Of a stretch of DNA of 7,034 nucleotides, positions 1 to 6,868 are shown in pieces. A program made the translations under genes and the position numbers. Within the stretch, counting starts at the first letter, position 1, and each line of letters opens with the position of its first letter. The notes under the pieces are model-generated. The model saw only the letters and a program-made list of their open reading frames with translations, was not told where the DNA came from and searched no databases. Source of the DNA: Odoribacteraceae bacterium (GTDB taxonomy: Bacteria > Bacteroidota > Bacteroidia > Bacteroidales > Marinifilaceae); contig JAITJA010000060.1 in the NCBI GenBank assembly GCA_031279175.1, positions 1 to 7,034 on the forward strand, given 5' to 3'.

Positions 1-327
1 TCTCAACTCCTTCTCCAGTCTATTCTTATCGTCAAGTTTGATAGCGGACTGGTATTCATCCCAGGCGACATCCAACAAATCGGGAAACTGTTCCCGGAGA
101 ATCGAGTCTTGTTCAAAAATCCCCTGGTAGATTTTTCCTCTTACGATGTGGGCCTTGGCGTAATTGATGCAATTCTCGTGTTTAATTGCTTCGTCAATAA
201 CCTCCTTCGCTTTTTCAAACTTCCGTTGCAACAACAAGCTCTCTGCCGTTGTCACCTTACCTTTCTGCGCGTGAGCGACCAGGTTAGCGCAGAATAGCAA
301 TACCGTGATAAAAGATAAAGTCCTCAT
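1..327 (-). CDS. TPR-type secreted protein, N-terminal part only (runs off left edge)
   Basis: The first 109 residues are visible; the rest lies beyond the window edge. Translation from the ATG at 327 begins MRTLSFITVLLFCANLVAHA, a typical signal peptide with an AHA|Q cleavage site near residue 20, so the product is probably exported to the periplasm. The mature part (QKGKVTTAES..., then LLDVAWDEYQSAIKLDD...) lines up almost without gaps with the upstream neighbour encoded at 376-1572. By eye about 40 of 90 mature positions are identical, so the two are tandem paralogues. The family is TPR-like helical repeats, usually protein-protein scaffolds; the specific role is unknown. It lies 48 bp downstream of its paralogue, in the same direction, and is probably cotranscribed. 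That AT-rich gap contains TAGTTTTA (minus strand, 360-353), one mismatch from the Bacteroidota -7 box, so a weak internal promoter is possible. The start is supported by the matching signal peptides of both paralogues. Confidence 0.85.
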   Translation of the reverse strand, partial: MRTLSFITVLLFCANLVAHAQKGKVTTAESLLLQRKFEKAKEVIDEAIKHENCINYAKAHIVRGKIYQGIFEQDSILREQFPDLLDVAWDEYQSAIKLDDKNRLEKELR

Positions 328-375
328 ACTTTTCAAGTATTAATTTAGGGTTTAAAACTACTGATTATTCATATA

Positions 376-1572
376 CTAATTCTCTAATATTTGTTGCATC
401 TGTTCATACTTGTAGAGATAACTCGAGTTCGGTTTATTACGCAAGCGGAAATAGAGTTGACTCAACGTGGAACAAGTATTCCGATCGTTTGGTTTCAACT
501 CCAGGGCCCTTTCGAACAGCGGGATAACAGCCTCGTATTGAGCCATCACCTCTCCGATCTTCATGTTATACGTGATAAGATCATTCAAGGCGAGAAGGGC
601 CTCATGCTCCTTAATCACCCGGTTCAAGCGAATATTCCCCATGTTATACTGGGAGATAAAATCGGTTGAATCCAGTTCCAGTGCTTTCAGGTACCTGCTC
701 TCGGCCATCTCGTCATTTCCCAGTTGCTCGTACACGGTACCTTCCACCCGGTAATACTCGGCATTACCCGGGTTCAACTCGATAGCCTTCTCTATATAAA
801 GCAACACGGAATCAAGTTCGTTCGCGTAAAGGTAATAATTGACCAACTCCACCAGCAAGTACTGATCCCCGGGAAACTTCCGGTATCCTTCCAACAAGTA
901 AGCGACCCCTTCTTTCTCCATCTTCTCGCCTTCGTTTATCTCCTCGTTACTTCTCCCCTGCTCCAGCAAGATCTTGGCCAACATAGAATACGTGCGTAGT
1001 GGCTTATAATTCAATTCCAGGGCTTGTTTATAATAAGTCACGGCTTCCGTCCACATGCCTGCTTGTTGCGCGGACACGGCGGCGTTATATATCACCATCG
1101 TATCCACCTTATTTGTTCCGTACGGGGATTGATTAATCTCCAGCGCCCATTTAAAATACTCCAGGGCCTCTTTGGGGTTACGATTACGGAAATGCGCGTC
1201 CCCTTGATTCATGAAATCGATAAGCAAGTTATAGAACTGCGTCCTCAACTCCTTCTCGAACCGTCTTCGTCTATCCAGCCTGATAACCTCCTTGAAAGCC
1301 TTCCACGCCACGTCCAGCGGGTTAGAAGACAACTTCTTGTAATCCGCGTTCTGGCTTTCGAAGATTGCCTGGTAGACTTGCCCTCTCAGGAACTGCGCCT
1401 TAATCATATTCGCGCCGTCCTCGTCCTTAACTATCGCGTCGACGATCTCCTTCGCCTTATCCAGTTTCCCTTGTGTAAAATAACTAGCGGCGGTCGTGAT
1501 TCCCCCTTTCTGCGCCCTGGCGAGGAGGGAACAGAACAGAAACACGGTTAAAACAAGCAAGTAACGTCTCAT
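376..1572 (-). CDS. Secreted tetratricopeptide repeat (TPR) protein
   Basis: The product is 398 residues. Residues 1-20 (MRRYLLVLTVFLFCSLLARA) form a signal peptide with an ARA|Q signal peptidase I site. The Cys at 14 is preceded by Phe, so there is no proper lipobox. The mature protein is almost all paired helices. TPR-like units with the usual A/Y..A...Y..AL.L.P pattern are visible at about 113-146 (EALEYFKWALEIN), 160-188 (EAVTYYKQALELN), 237-269 (YIEKAIELNPGN), 272-302 (AESRYLKALELD) and 345-362 (LFERALELKPND). It is probably a periplasmic scaffold; no catalytic motif is seen. The ATG at 1572 is chosen because it gives the same signal-peptide length as the downstream paralogue. A TTG at 1590 would add six residues (with KYLHA) and overlap the gyrA stop by 4 bp. 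With the ATG the gap to gyrA is 14 bp, indicating cotranscription. A TPR gene directly after gyrA is, as I recall, a familiar arrangement in Bacteroidales. Confidence 0.93.
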   Translation of the reverse strand: MRRYLLVLTVFLFCSLLARAQKGGITTAASYFTQGKLDKAKEIVDAIVKDEDGANMIKAQFLRGQVYQAIFESQNADYKKLSSNPLDVAWKAFKEVIRLDRRRRFEKELRTQFYNLLIDFMNQGDAHFRNRNPKEALEYFKWALEINQSPYGTNKVDTMVIYNAAVSAQQAGMWTEAVTYYKQALELNYKPLRTYSMLAKILLEQGRSNEEINEGEKMEKEGVAYLLEGYRKFPGDQYLLVELVNYYLYANELDSVLLYIEKAIELNPGNAEYYRVEGTVYEQLGNDEMAESRYLKALELDSTDFISQYNMGNIRLNRVIKEHEALLALNDLITYNMKIGEVMAQYEAVIPLFERALELKPNDRNTCSTLSQLYFRLRNKPNSSYLYKYEQMQQILEN

Positions 1573-1586
1573 AGCGTGAAGATATT

Positions 1587-4073
1587 TCAAGTGTCACCAT
1601 TTGTCATTTCTTCCTCCTCCTCCTCCTCCTTCGAGGCGGATACCTTGGCCACGGCCGCGATCGCGTCATCATTTCTCAGGTTAATCAACCTAACGCCTTG
1701 CGTGGCGCGTCCTTGCACGCGCAGCGCGGCGACATCCAACCGGATAGTTAGCCCGGATTTATTAATGATCATCAAATTATCATCATCCGTCACGTCGATC
1801 AGCGAGATCAGCTCCCCTGTCTTCTCGGTGACATTAATCGTGATCACCCCTTTACCTCCCCGGTTCGTGATACGGTAATCCTCTATGCTCGATCGTTTAC
1901 CGTACCCGTTCTCGGAGACCACCAGCACGTCCGCCTTGCCGGGTTTGATACAGATCATGCCCACGACGGCGTCCCGGTCATGTCCCAGCGTGACGCCCCG
2001 CACGCCGGAGGCGGTCCTACCCATCGGCCGCACCTTACTCTCCGGGAAGCGAATCGCTTTCCCCGAGCGGACAGCGATCACCATGTCATCCGTACCGTCC
2101 GTCAATTTAGCGTCGAGCAGCTGGTCGCCCTCCTTAATCGTGATCGCGTTCACCCCGTTCACCCGTGGCCTGGAATAGGCCTCGAGTGTCGTTTTCTTCA
2201 CGATCCCTTGCCTCGTGCAGAGCACGATATAATTATTATTAATATAATCGTAATCCTTCAGGTCGAGAATATTGATATAAGCCTTCACCTTATCCTCCTG
2301 CTCGATATTCAGCAAATTCTGGATAGCCCGTCCTTTAGCCTGCTTCGTCCCCTCCGGGATTTCCCACACCTTCAGCCAGAAGCACCTCCCTTTTTCCGTG
2401 AAGAAAAGCATCGTGTTATGCATTGTTGCCATGATCATGTGCTCCAGGAAATCCTCTTCCCGTATAGCTGATCCCTTTGACCCCACGCCGCCCCGGTTCT
2501 GCACCTTATATTCAGACAGGGGGGTTCGTTTAATATACCCCATGTGCGAGATCGTGATCACCATCTCCTCGTCCGCGTAGAAATCCTCCGGGTTAAACTC
2601 CTCGGAACTATAAACAATCTCCGTGCGACGTTCGTCATTATACGCGTTCTTCACCTGCAGCAGCTCATCCTTAATAACGCGCATCCTCAGCTCCACGTTC
2701 TCCAGTACCTCCTTCAGGTACTGTATCAACTTCGAGATCTCCTCGTACTTTGTCCGCAACTTATCCTGTTCCAGCCCCGTCAGCTTGCCCAGCGTCATAT
2801 CCACGATAGCCTTTGCCTGGATTTCCGTCAGCGAGAAGCGTTCCATCAGGGCGACCTTCGCGTCATTAGGTGTTTTAGACGCGCGTATCAGGCGGATCAC
2901 CTCGTCGATATGATCGCTCGCGATGATCAGCCCTTCCAGCTTGTGGATCTCCTCCTCGGCTTGTTTCAGCTCGAAGCGAGCGCGTCGGGTAACCACTTCC
3001 TCCCGGTGTTCCACGAAGAGCCGCACCAGATCCTTCAGGTTCAGCAGCCGCGGGCGTCCTCCCACCAGCGCGATATTATTCACCCCGAAAGAAGTTTGCA
3101 GCGACGTGTGTCTCAGCAGCGTGTTCCACACCACGTTCGCGATAGCGTCCTTCTTCACGTCGATCACGATACGCGTCCCCTCGCGGTCCGACTCGTCATT
3201 CACGTTCGAGATCCCCTCGATCTTCTTATCATTCACCAGGTCGGCGATCTTCGTGATCAGCTCTGCCTTGTTCACCATGTAAGGTATCTCGCTCACCACG
3301 ATCCGTTCGCGGCCTTGCGGCGTGACCTCCACCGTGCTTTTCGAGCGGATCAATATCCGGCCACGCCCCGTGCGATACGCCTCGCGCACCCCACTATACC
3401 CGTGAATCGAGCCGCCGGTAGGAAAATCCGGGGCTTTAATCAGGCGGATCAACTCCTCGATATCCACCCCCGGGTCATCGATATACGCGCAAATCGCGTC
3501 GATCGTGTCACCAATATTATGCGGGGGCATGTTCGTGGCCATTCCAACCGCGATACCCGACGCGCCGTTCACCAGCAACAGCGGAACGCGCGTCGGCAAA
3601 ACGCTTGGCTCCTTGTGTTCACCGTCGAAATTATCCATCATGTCCACCGTCTCCTTGTCCATGTCCACCAGGCAATCCTCGGCAATCTTCATCAACCGGG
3701 CTTCCGTGTACCGCATTGCTGCCGGGCTATCACCGTCCACCGAACCGTAATTCCCCTGGCCATCAACCAGCCGGTAACGCAGCGACCACTCCTGGGCCAT
3801 CCGCACCATTGCCATGTAGACCGAGGAATCACCGTGCGGGTGATACTTACCCAGCACCTCGCCGACTATCCTCGCTGATTTCTTGTAAGGCTTGTTCGAG
3901 GTCAAAGACAACTTGCTCATCCCGTACAACACCCGGCGGTGAACCGGTTTAAGCCCGTCCCGTACATCCGGCAACGCGCGCGACACGATCACCGACATTG
4001 AATAATCGATATACGAGGACTTCATCTCCTCTTCGATATTGATTTTAATAATCTTTTCTCCGTTATGTTCCAT
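1587..4073 (-). CDS. gyrA: DNA gyrase subunit A
   Basis: This is the 828-residue breakage-reunion subunit of DNA gyrase. It introduces negative supercoils with GyrB and is the quinolone target. The N-terminal topoisomerase IIA domain spans about 30-465, with the catalytic Tyr122 in AAMRYTEARL and the DGLKPVHRR start motif at 40-47. Numbering in this region matches E. coli. The quinolone-determining segment reads HGDSSVYMAMVRMAQ: Ser83 is present, but the position of E. coli Asp87 is Met. The GyrA box is QNRGGVG (525-531), at the start of the C-terminal beta-pinwheel (about 500-810), which wraps DNA. A second box-like motif, NRGGKGV, lies at 737-743. The protein ends in an acidic tail of seven Glu (816-822) and then MTNGDT. 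The start MEHNGEKIIKINIEEEM fits the family. A -7 box upstream suggests its own promoter; the two TPR genes follow. Confidence 0.98.
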   Translation of the reverse strand: MEHNGEKIIKINIEEEMKSSYIDYSMSVIVSRALPDVRDGLKPVHRRVLYGMSKLSLTSNKPYKKSARIVGEVLGKYHPHGDSSVYMAMVRMAQEWSLRYRLVDGQGNYGSVDGDSPAAMRYTEARLMKIAEDCLVDMDKETVDMMDNFDGEHKEPSVLPTRVPLLLVNGASGIAVGMATNMPPHNIGDTIDAICAYIDDPGVDIEELIRLIKAPDFPTGGSIHGYSGVREAYRTGRGRILIRSKSTVEVTPQGRERIVVSEIPYMVNKAELITKIADLVNDKKIEGISNVNDESDREGTRIVIDVKKDAIANVVWNTLLRHTSLQTSFGVNNIALVGGRPRLLNLKDLVRLFVEHREEVVTRRARFELKQAEEEIHKLEGLIIASDHIDEVIRLIRASKTPNDAKVALMERFSLTEIQAKAIVDMTLGKLTGLEQDKLRTKYEEISKLIQYLKEVLENVELRMRVIKDELLQVKNAYNDERRTEIVYSSEEFNPEDFYADEEMVITISHMGYIKRTPLSEYKVQNRGGVGSKGSAIREEDFLEHMIMATMHNTMLFFTEKGRCFWLKVWEIPEGTKQAKGRAIQNLLNIEQEDKVKAYINILDLKDYDYINNNYIVLCTRQGIVKKTTLEAYSRPRVNGVNAITIKEGDQLLDAKLTDGTDDMVIAVRSGKAIRFPESKVRPMGRTASGVRGVTLGHDRDAVVGMICIKPGKADVLVVSENGYGKRSSIEDYRITNRGGKGVITINVTEKTGELISLIDVTDDDNLMIINKSGLTIRLDVAALRVQGRATQGVRLINLRNDDAIAAVAKVSASKEEEEEEEMTNGDT

Positions 4074-4098
4074 TAGATAACTTTAATTTCTCGGCTGA

Positions 4099-4106
4099 CA
4101 AATGTA
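4099..4106 (-). promoter_or_regulatory. Candidate gyrA promoter (-7 box)
   Basis: The minus strand reads TACATTTG, an exact match to the Bacteroidota -7 consensus TAnnTTTG. It lies 25 bp before the gyrA ATG in a 73-bp gap, which implies a short leader. I see no good TTG/TTTG -33 element about 19-21 bp upstream, only TTCG-like sequence, so the promoter may be weak or regulated. It suggests gyrA can be transcribed independently of the hydrolase gene upstream. Confidence 0.55.
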
Positions 4107-4146
4107 GGAATTTTCCGCGAACGAACGGGGCGCGAGACCGTATTTT

Positions 4147-4902
4147 TTACCCGGGCACCTGAAACGACAACCCGTCAACGGCCAGGCAAACGCCTGCCGG
4201 TAGCGAGCGCTCGACGTCAGCGAATAACCCCATCTCGTGGCTAACATGCGTGATAAAAGCCGTCTTCACCCCCAGCATGTCGATCACCTCCAGCGCCTCG
4301 TCCAGCGAAAAATGGGAAAGATGCCTCGCCCGACGGGGCGCGCCGATCACCAGGAACTCGACCCCTTCCAGCCGCCTCATGCTCGCCGCCGGGATACAGT
4401 TAGCGTCCGTCACGTAAGCGAATTTACCCACCCGGTACGCCATGACAGGCAGCCGGTGATGCAGCACCCGTATCGCCTCCACCTTGATCTCGTCGATATA
4501 AAACGCGCTCTCCCCCACCACGCGCAACTGCAAGTCCGGCAGCCCCGGGTACTTCCCCGGCGCGAACGAGTAATCATAATCCTTGCGAATAGCCTTCGCC
4601 GTCAGCGCGTCACAATACACCTCCACCTTGTTAAAAGCCCGCGAGTCATCGATCCCCCCGACGTGATCCTTGTGCGCGTGAGTAAGCAACAACGCGCGCA
4701 GCCGTCTCACCCCTGCCCGCAACATCTGCTCCCGGAAATCCGGGCCGGCATCGATCACCAAACGCCTCTCCCCCACCGTCAACATCACCGAGCTCCGCGA
4801 ACGCTTGTCTCGCGGGTCCGTCGAGCGACAAACCGCGCAATCGCAAGCAATCTCCGGCACGCCCCGCGACGTCCCGCTACCGAGTATCGTCACCTCCATC
4901 AT
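4147..4902 (-). CDS. PhnP-like MBL-fold metal-dependent hydrolase
   Basis: The product is 251 residues of the metallo-beta-lactamase fold. It opens with ILGSGTSRGVPEIACDCAVC, typical of the PhnP-like branch. Cys20, Cys22 and Cys25 resemble the extra structural zinc site of PhnP. Active-site ligands visible are the HxHxDH motif THAHKDH (H75, H77, D79, H80), a His at 148 or 149, Asp166 in YVTDANCI, and His219/His222 in THVSHEMG. The HLSHFSL motif (194-200) and IDAGPDFREQML (50-61) are family hallmarks. PhnP itself is a cyclic phosphate phosphodiesterase of phosphonate breakdown. No phosphonate genes are near, so the substrate here is unknown; a nucleotide or phosphodiester is a guess. No signal peptide is seen, so it is cytoplasmic. 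Its ATG overlaps the stop of the methyltransferase gene (ATGA), indicating translational coupling. A second ATG follows immediately, so the start could be one codon later. Confidence 0.93.
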   Translation of the reverse strand: MMEVTILGSGTSRGVPEIACDCAVCRSTDPRDKRSRSSVMLTVGERRLVIDAGPDFREQMLRAGVRRLRALLLTHAHKDHVGGIDDSRAFNKVEVYCDALTAKAIRKDYDYSFAPGKYPGLPDLQLRVVGESAFYIDEIKVEAIRVLHHRLPVMAYRVGKFAYVTDANCIPAASMRRLEGVEFLVIGAPRRARHLSHFSLDEALEVIDMLGVKTAFITHVSHEMGLFADVERSLPAGVCLAVDGLSFQVPG

Positions 4903-5603
4903 CGTCGCGCGAGAAAAGTAAATACCGTCGGACGCTTCTCTAAACTAGGCCTTGCCAGCCTCCACTCCCCCACCGGCAGCGAACGAATAAACTCCCCCGG
5001 CAGCGAGATATCGCTCGCGATCGACAGCAGTGTCGACGCCGACAACGTCTCCAGCATGTCCGCCAGCAACACCGCGTTACGGTAGGGCGTCTCGATAAAC
5101 AACTGTGTACGACATTCTGCAGCCGACTCGCGCTCGTACGCCCGCAGCGCCTTGACGCGTTCGTCACGCCGGACGGGAAGGTAACCGTTGAATGAAAACC
5201 GCTGGCCGTTACAACCGGAGGCGATCAACGCGAGCAAGATAGAGGACGGGCCGACTAACGGAGACACGCGGTAACCGGACGCGTGAGCCAGCGCCACCAG
5301 CTCCGCTCCCGGGTCGGCGATCCCGGGACAACCGGCGCCGGAGATAATCCCGACGTCTTCCCGCTCGAGACGCGTTAAGCACGAGGCTACTTGCATCCTG
5401 CTCGAGTGCTCGTCAAGCTCGAGAAATTCCAGCTGATCGATAACCACGCGCTTGTCTATTTGTTTCAGGTAGCGGCGGGCATTACGCGCCTCCTCGACGG
5501 CAAACACCTTTATACCGCGGATAATCTCCTGCACGCCTACCGGGATCGCTCCATGCAACCCGCTATCACCAAGTAAATTTGGAATTAAATATAATGTACC
5601 CAT
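4899..5603 (-). CDS. SAM-dependent methyltransferase, RsmI/tetrapyrrole methylase family
   Basis: The product is 234 residues, cytoplasmic, and of the tetrapyrrole methylase fold that includes RsmI (2'-O-methylation of 16S rRNA C1402). Motifs in order are: N-terminal LYLIPNLLGDSG (4-15), where true RsmI has LYLVATPIGNLxD; the SAM-binding segment ISGAGCPGIADPG (87-99); PLVGPSSILLALIASG (115-130); and FIETPYRN (169-176). It resembles the divergent RsmI paralogue common in Bacteroidota rather than RsmI itself, so the substrate is not certain and I give no symbol. In RsmI the loop begins SDAG; here an acidic residue is replaced by Gly89. An open frame extends upstream to 5732, but that 43-residue stretch is Arg-rich, starts with TTG and matches nothing in the family. 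I chose the ATG at 5603, which gives the family N-terminus and sits just after a -7 box. The gene overlaps the hydrolase start by 4 bp. Confidence 0.92.
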   Translation of the reverse strand: MGTLYLIPNLLGDSGLHGAIPVGVQEIIRGIKVFAVEEARNARRYLKQIDKRVVIDQLEFLELDEHSSRMQVASCLTRLEREDVGIISGAGCPGIADPGAELVALAHASGYRVSPLVGPSSILLALIASGCNGQRFSFNGYLPVRRDERVKALRAYERESAAECRTQLFIETPYRNAVLLADMLETLSASTLLSIASDISLPGEFIRSLPVGEWRLARPSLEKRPTVFTFLARR

Positions 5604-5911
5604 CTCGTGAACTCTTCGCGACAAATATAAGGCATAAAACCTACTCCACGGCAAGAGAAACGGGAAAACACGCGCCACGCGCCCTCCACGCCTTGCACGT
5701 CGCGCGCGCCGGGAACGATGATAACCAGGCAAGAATCCGCGCCCGCGCGCCTCTTGTCCTGCGTCATTCTTTTGCCTAATATTACGGGCCGAATAAACGC
5801 GAGGTATTCACCGCGAGCGGCGCGAGAACCACGAAATAAAAATACAATGAAACAAACAAGGCAAATACATGGCCCGCGATACCGCGAGTACCGCGACAAA
5901 CAGGAAAAACG
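5604..5911. other. Divergent intergenic region, GC-rich, no supported gene
   Basis: This 308-bp gap lies between the divergently transcribed methyltransferase and acyltransferase genes. The methyltransferase promoter lies at its left end. About 5641-5820 is unusually GC-rich for an intergenic region (roughly 60 percent by count), with many CGCG steps. Open frames cross it on both strands, but they start with TTG or overlap the flanking genes, are Arg-rich and resemble no family I know. I found no RNA gene, hairpin terminator or convincing plus-strand -7/-33 pair for the acyltransferase. Confidence 0.6.
5622..5654 (-). promoter_or_regulatory. Candidate promoter of the methyltransferase-hydrolase unit
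   Basis: The minus strand carries TATATTTG (5629-5622), an exact match to the Bacteroidota -7 consensus TAnnTTTG. A TTG at 5654-5652 serves as a candidate -33 element with a 22-bp spacer, slightly longer than usual. The -7 box ends 18 bp before the ATG at 5603, implying a very short leader. This supports 5603 rather than the longer open frame as the start. Confidence 0.6.
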
Positions 5912-6772
5912 ATGAAACGATTCAACTTGTACCCCCTCTTCCGCCTCCTCTTTTACGCGGCGAGCCTGCTACCGATGGGCCTGTTATACAAGTTTGCCGG
6001 GGTGATATACCTGCTCGTCTACCGCGTGTTCTCCTACCGGAAGAGCGTCGTGATCCAGAACCTCGCCCGTTCCTTCCCCGACAAGCGCTACAACGAGATC
6101 GCCGCCATCGCCCGGGGCTTCTACCGCGCGTCGTGCGACAGCTTCGCGGAGGTCATCAAGTCTCTCTCCATTAGCGCCAGTAAACAACGCGAGAAGATCG
6201 AACTCGAGAACGCTCACCTCATCGAGCGGCACCTCAAGGAGGGACGACACGTGATCGCGAGCATGGGCCATTGCGGGAACTGGGAACTGCTTAACGCTCT
6301 CCCTTTTTTCCTGACCGCGCGCGTCAACACGGTCTACAAGCCGCTCACCGCCCGTGGTCTAGACCGCCTGTTCCTCGAGATCCGCTCGCGCTTCGGGATG
6401 ACGATGATCCCGCGCAACGCTATCGCGCGACACCTGATCTCGAACCGGGGGATACCTTCCGTGTACCTTTTCCTCGCCGACCAGTGCCCGAGGATCGTGA
6501 CAGGTACTACCCGCTTCACATTCCTGCACCAGGAAACGAGCGTCCTCCCGGGCATCGAGAAACTTGCCCGCGCGACCGGTTCTGCCGTCGTTTACCTGCA
6601 CGTCGTCAAGACTGCCCGGGGCAAGTATCGCTTTACCTGCAAGGAAATCTGTGGCGACCCCACGCGGACAAATCCACTGGAAATCACGACAACTTACCTC
6701 CAGCTGCTCGAACAAAATATCACGGAAAGCCCCACCGGCTGGCTGTGGTCGCATAAACGATGGAAACGATGA
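5912..6772 (+). CDS. LpxL/HtrB-family lipid A (lysophospholipid) acyltransferase
   Basis: The 286-residue product is close to the usual length of the LpxL/HtrB/MsbB group, inner-membrane enzymes that add secondary acyl chains to lipid A from acyl-ACP. The N-terminus holds a hydrophobic anchor (about 8-39), followed by VVIQNLARSFPDK (46-58), the family's xxNLxxxFP motif. The catalytic HX4E motif is MGHCGNWE (His120, Glu125). Further family features are YKPL (142-145), LADQCP (188-193), FLHQETSVLPGIEKLAR (204-220, in place of the usual FLNQDT...G.EKIAR) and the C-terminal PTGWLWSHKRWK (274-285). The exact acyl-acceptor position and acyl-chain preference cannot be read from the sequence. The start is supported by AGGA at 5902-5905, six bases before the ATG. 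It is transcribed alone and away from the methyltransferase block, and ends at a strong terminator. Confidence 0.93.
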   Translation: MKRFNLYPLFRLLFYAASLLPMGLLYKFAGVIYLLVYRVFSYRKSVVIQNLARSFPDKRYNEIAAIARGFYRASCDSFAEVIKSLSISASKQREKIELENAHLIERHLKEGRHVIASMGHCGNWELLNALPFFLTARVNTVYKPLTARGLDRLFLEIRSRFGMTMIPRNAIARHLISNRGIPSVYLFLADQCPRIVTGTTRFTFLHQETSVLPGIEKLARATGSAVVYLHVVKTARGKYRFTCKEICGDPTRTNPLEITTTYLQLLEQNITESPTGWLWSHKRWKR

Positions 6773-6825
6773 ACGGGGCCGGAAATCTACGCGAGGGGGA
6801 AAGGTAACACCAACAACAGGAATGA

Positions 6826-6868
6826 CGCGGCCCGCGAGATGAAGAATTTCGCGGGCCGCGACGCTTTT
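6826..6868 (+). terminator. Rho-independent terminator of the acyltransferase gene
   Basis: A perfect 12-bp inverted repeat, CGCGGCCCGCGA (6826-6837) and TCGCGGGCCGCG (6849-6860), encloses an 11-base loop. It is followed by ACGC and four T (6865-6868). The stem is almost pure G/C and lies 54 bp after the acyltransferase stop. The T run is short and is displaced by four bases, but the stem is very strong. The hairpin could also act on transcripts entering from the right, since the stem is symmetric, but no A-rich tract precedes it for that use. Confidence 0.85.

Noticed and set aside
1510..1572. Lipoprotein signal in the two TPR proteins (Cys in LFC).
   Set aside because: The residue before Cys is Phe rather than Ala, Gly or Ser, and both proteins have a clear A-x-A cleavage site after it, so a signal peptidase I site fits better.
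1573..1590. TTG start at 1590 for the TPR gene, overlapping the gyrA stop.
   Set aside because: The ATG at 1572 gives a signal peptide matching that of the downstream paralogue in length and form. The TTG start remains possible but is less likely.
2544..3878. A 444-codon open frame antisense to gyrA.
   Set aside because: It lies wholly inside gyrA, reads as His/Arg/Leu-rich low-complexity sequence with no family features, and is explained by the codon use of the GC-rich gene on the other strand.
4237..5085. A 282-codon plus-strand open frame across the hydrolase and methyltransferase genes.
   Set aside because: It is antisense to two genes with clear catalytic motifs and its product is Arg/His/Pro-rich with no recognisable domain.
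5604..5732. A 43-residue N-terminal extension of the methyltransferase from a TTG at 5732.
   Set aside because: The extension is Arg-rich, unlike the family, and a good -7 promoter box lies within it, so transcription probably starts after it.
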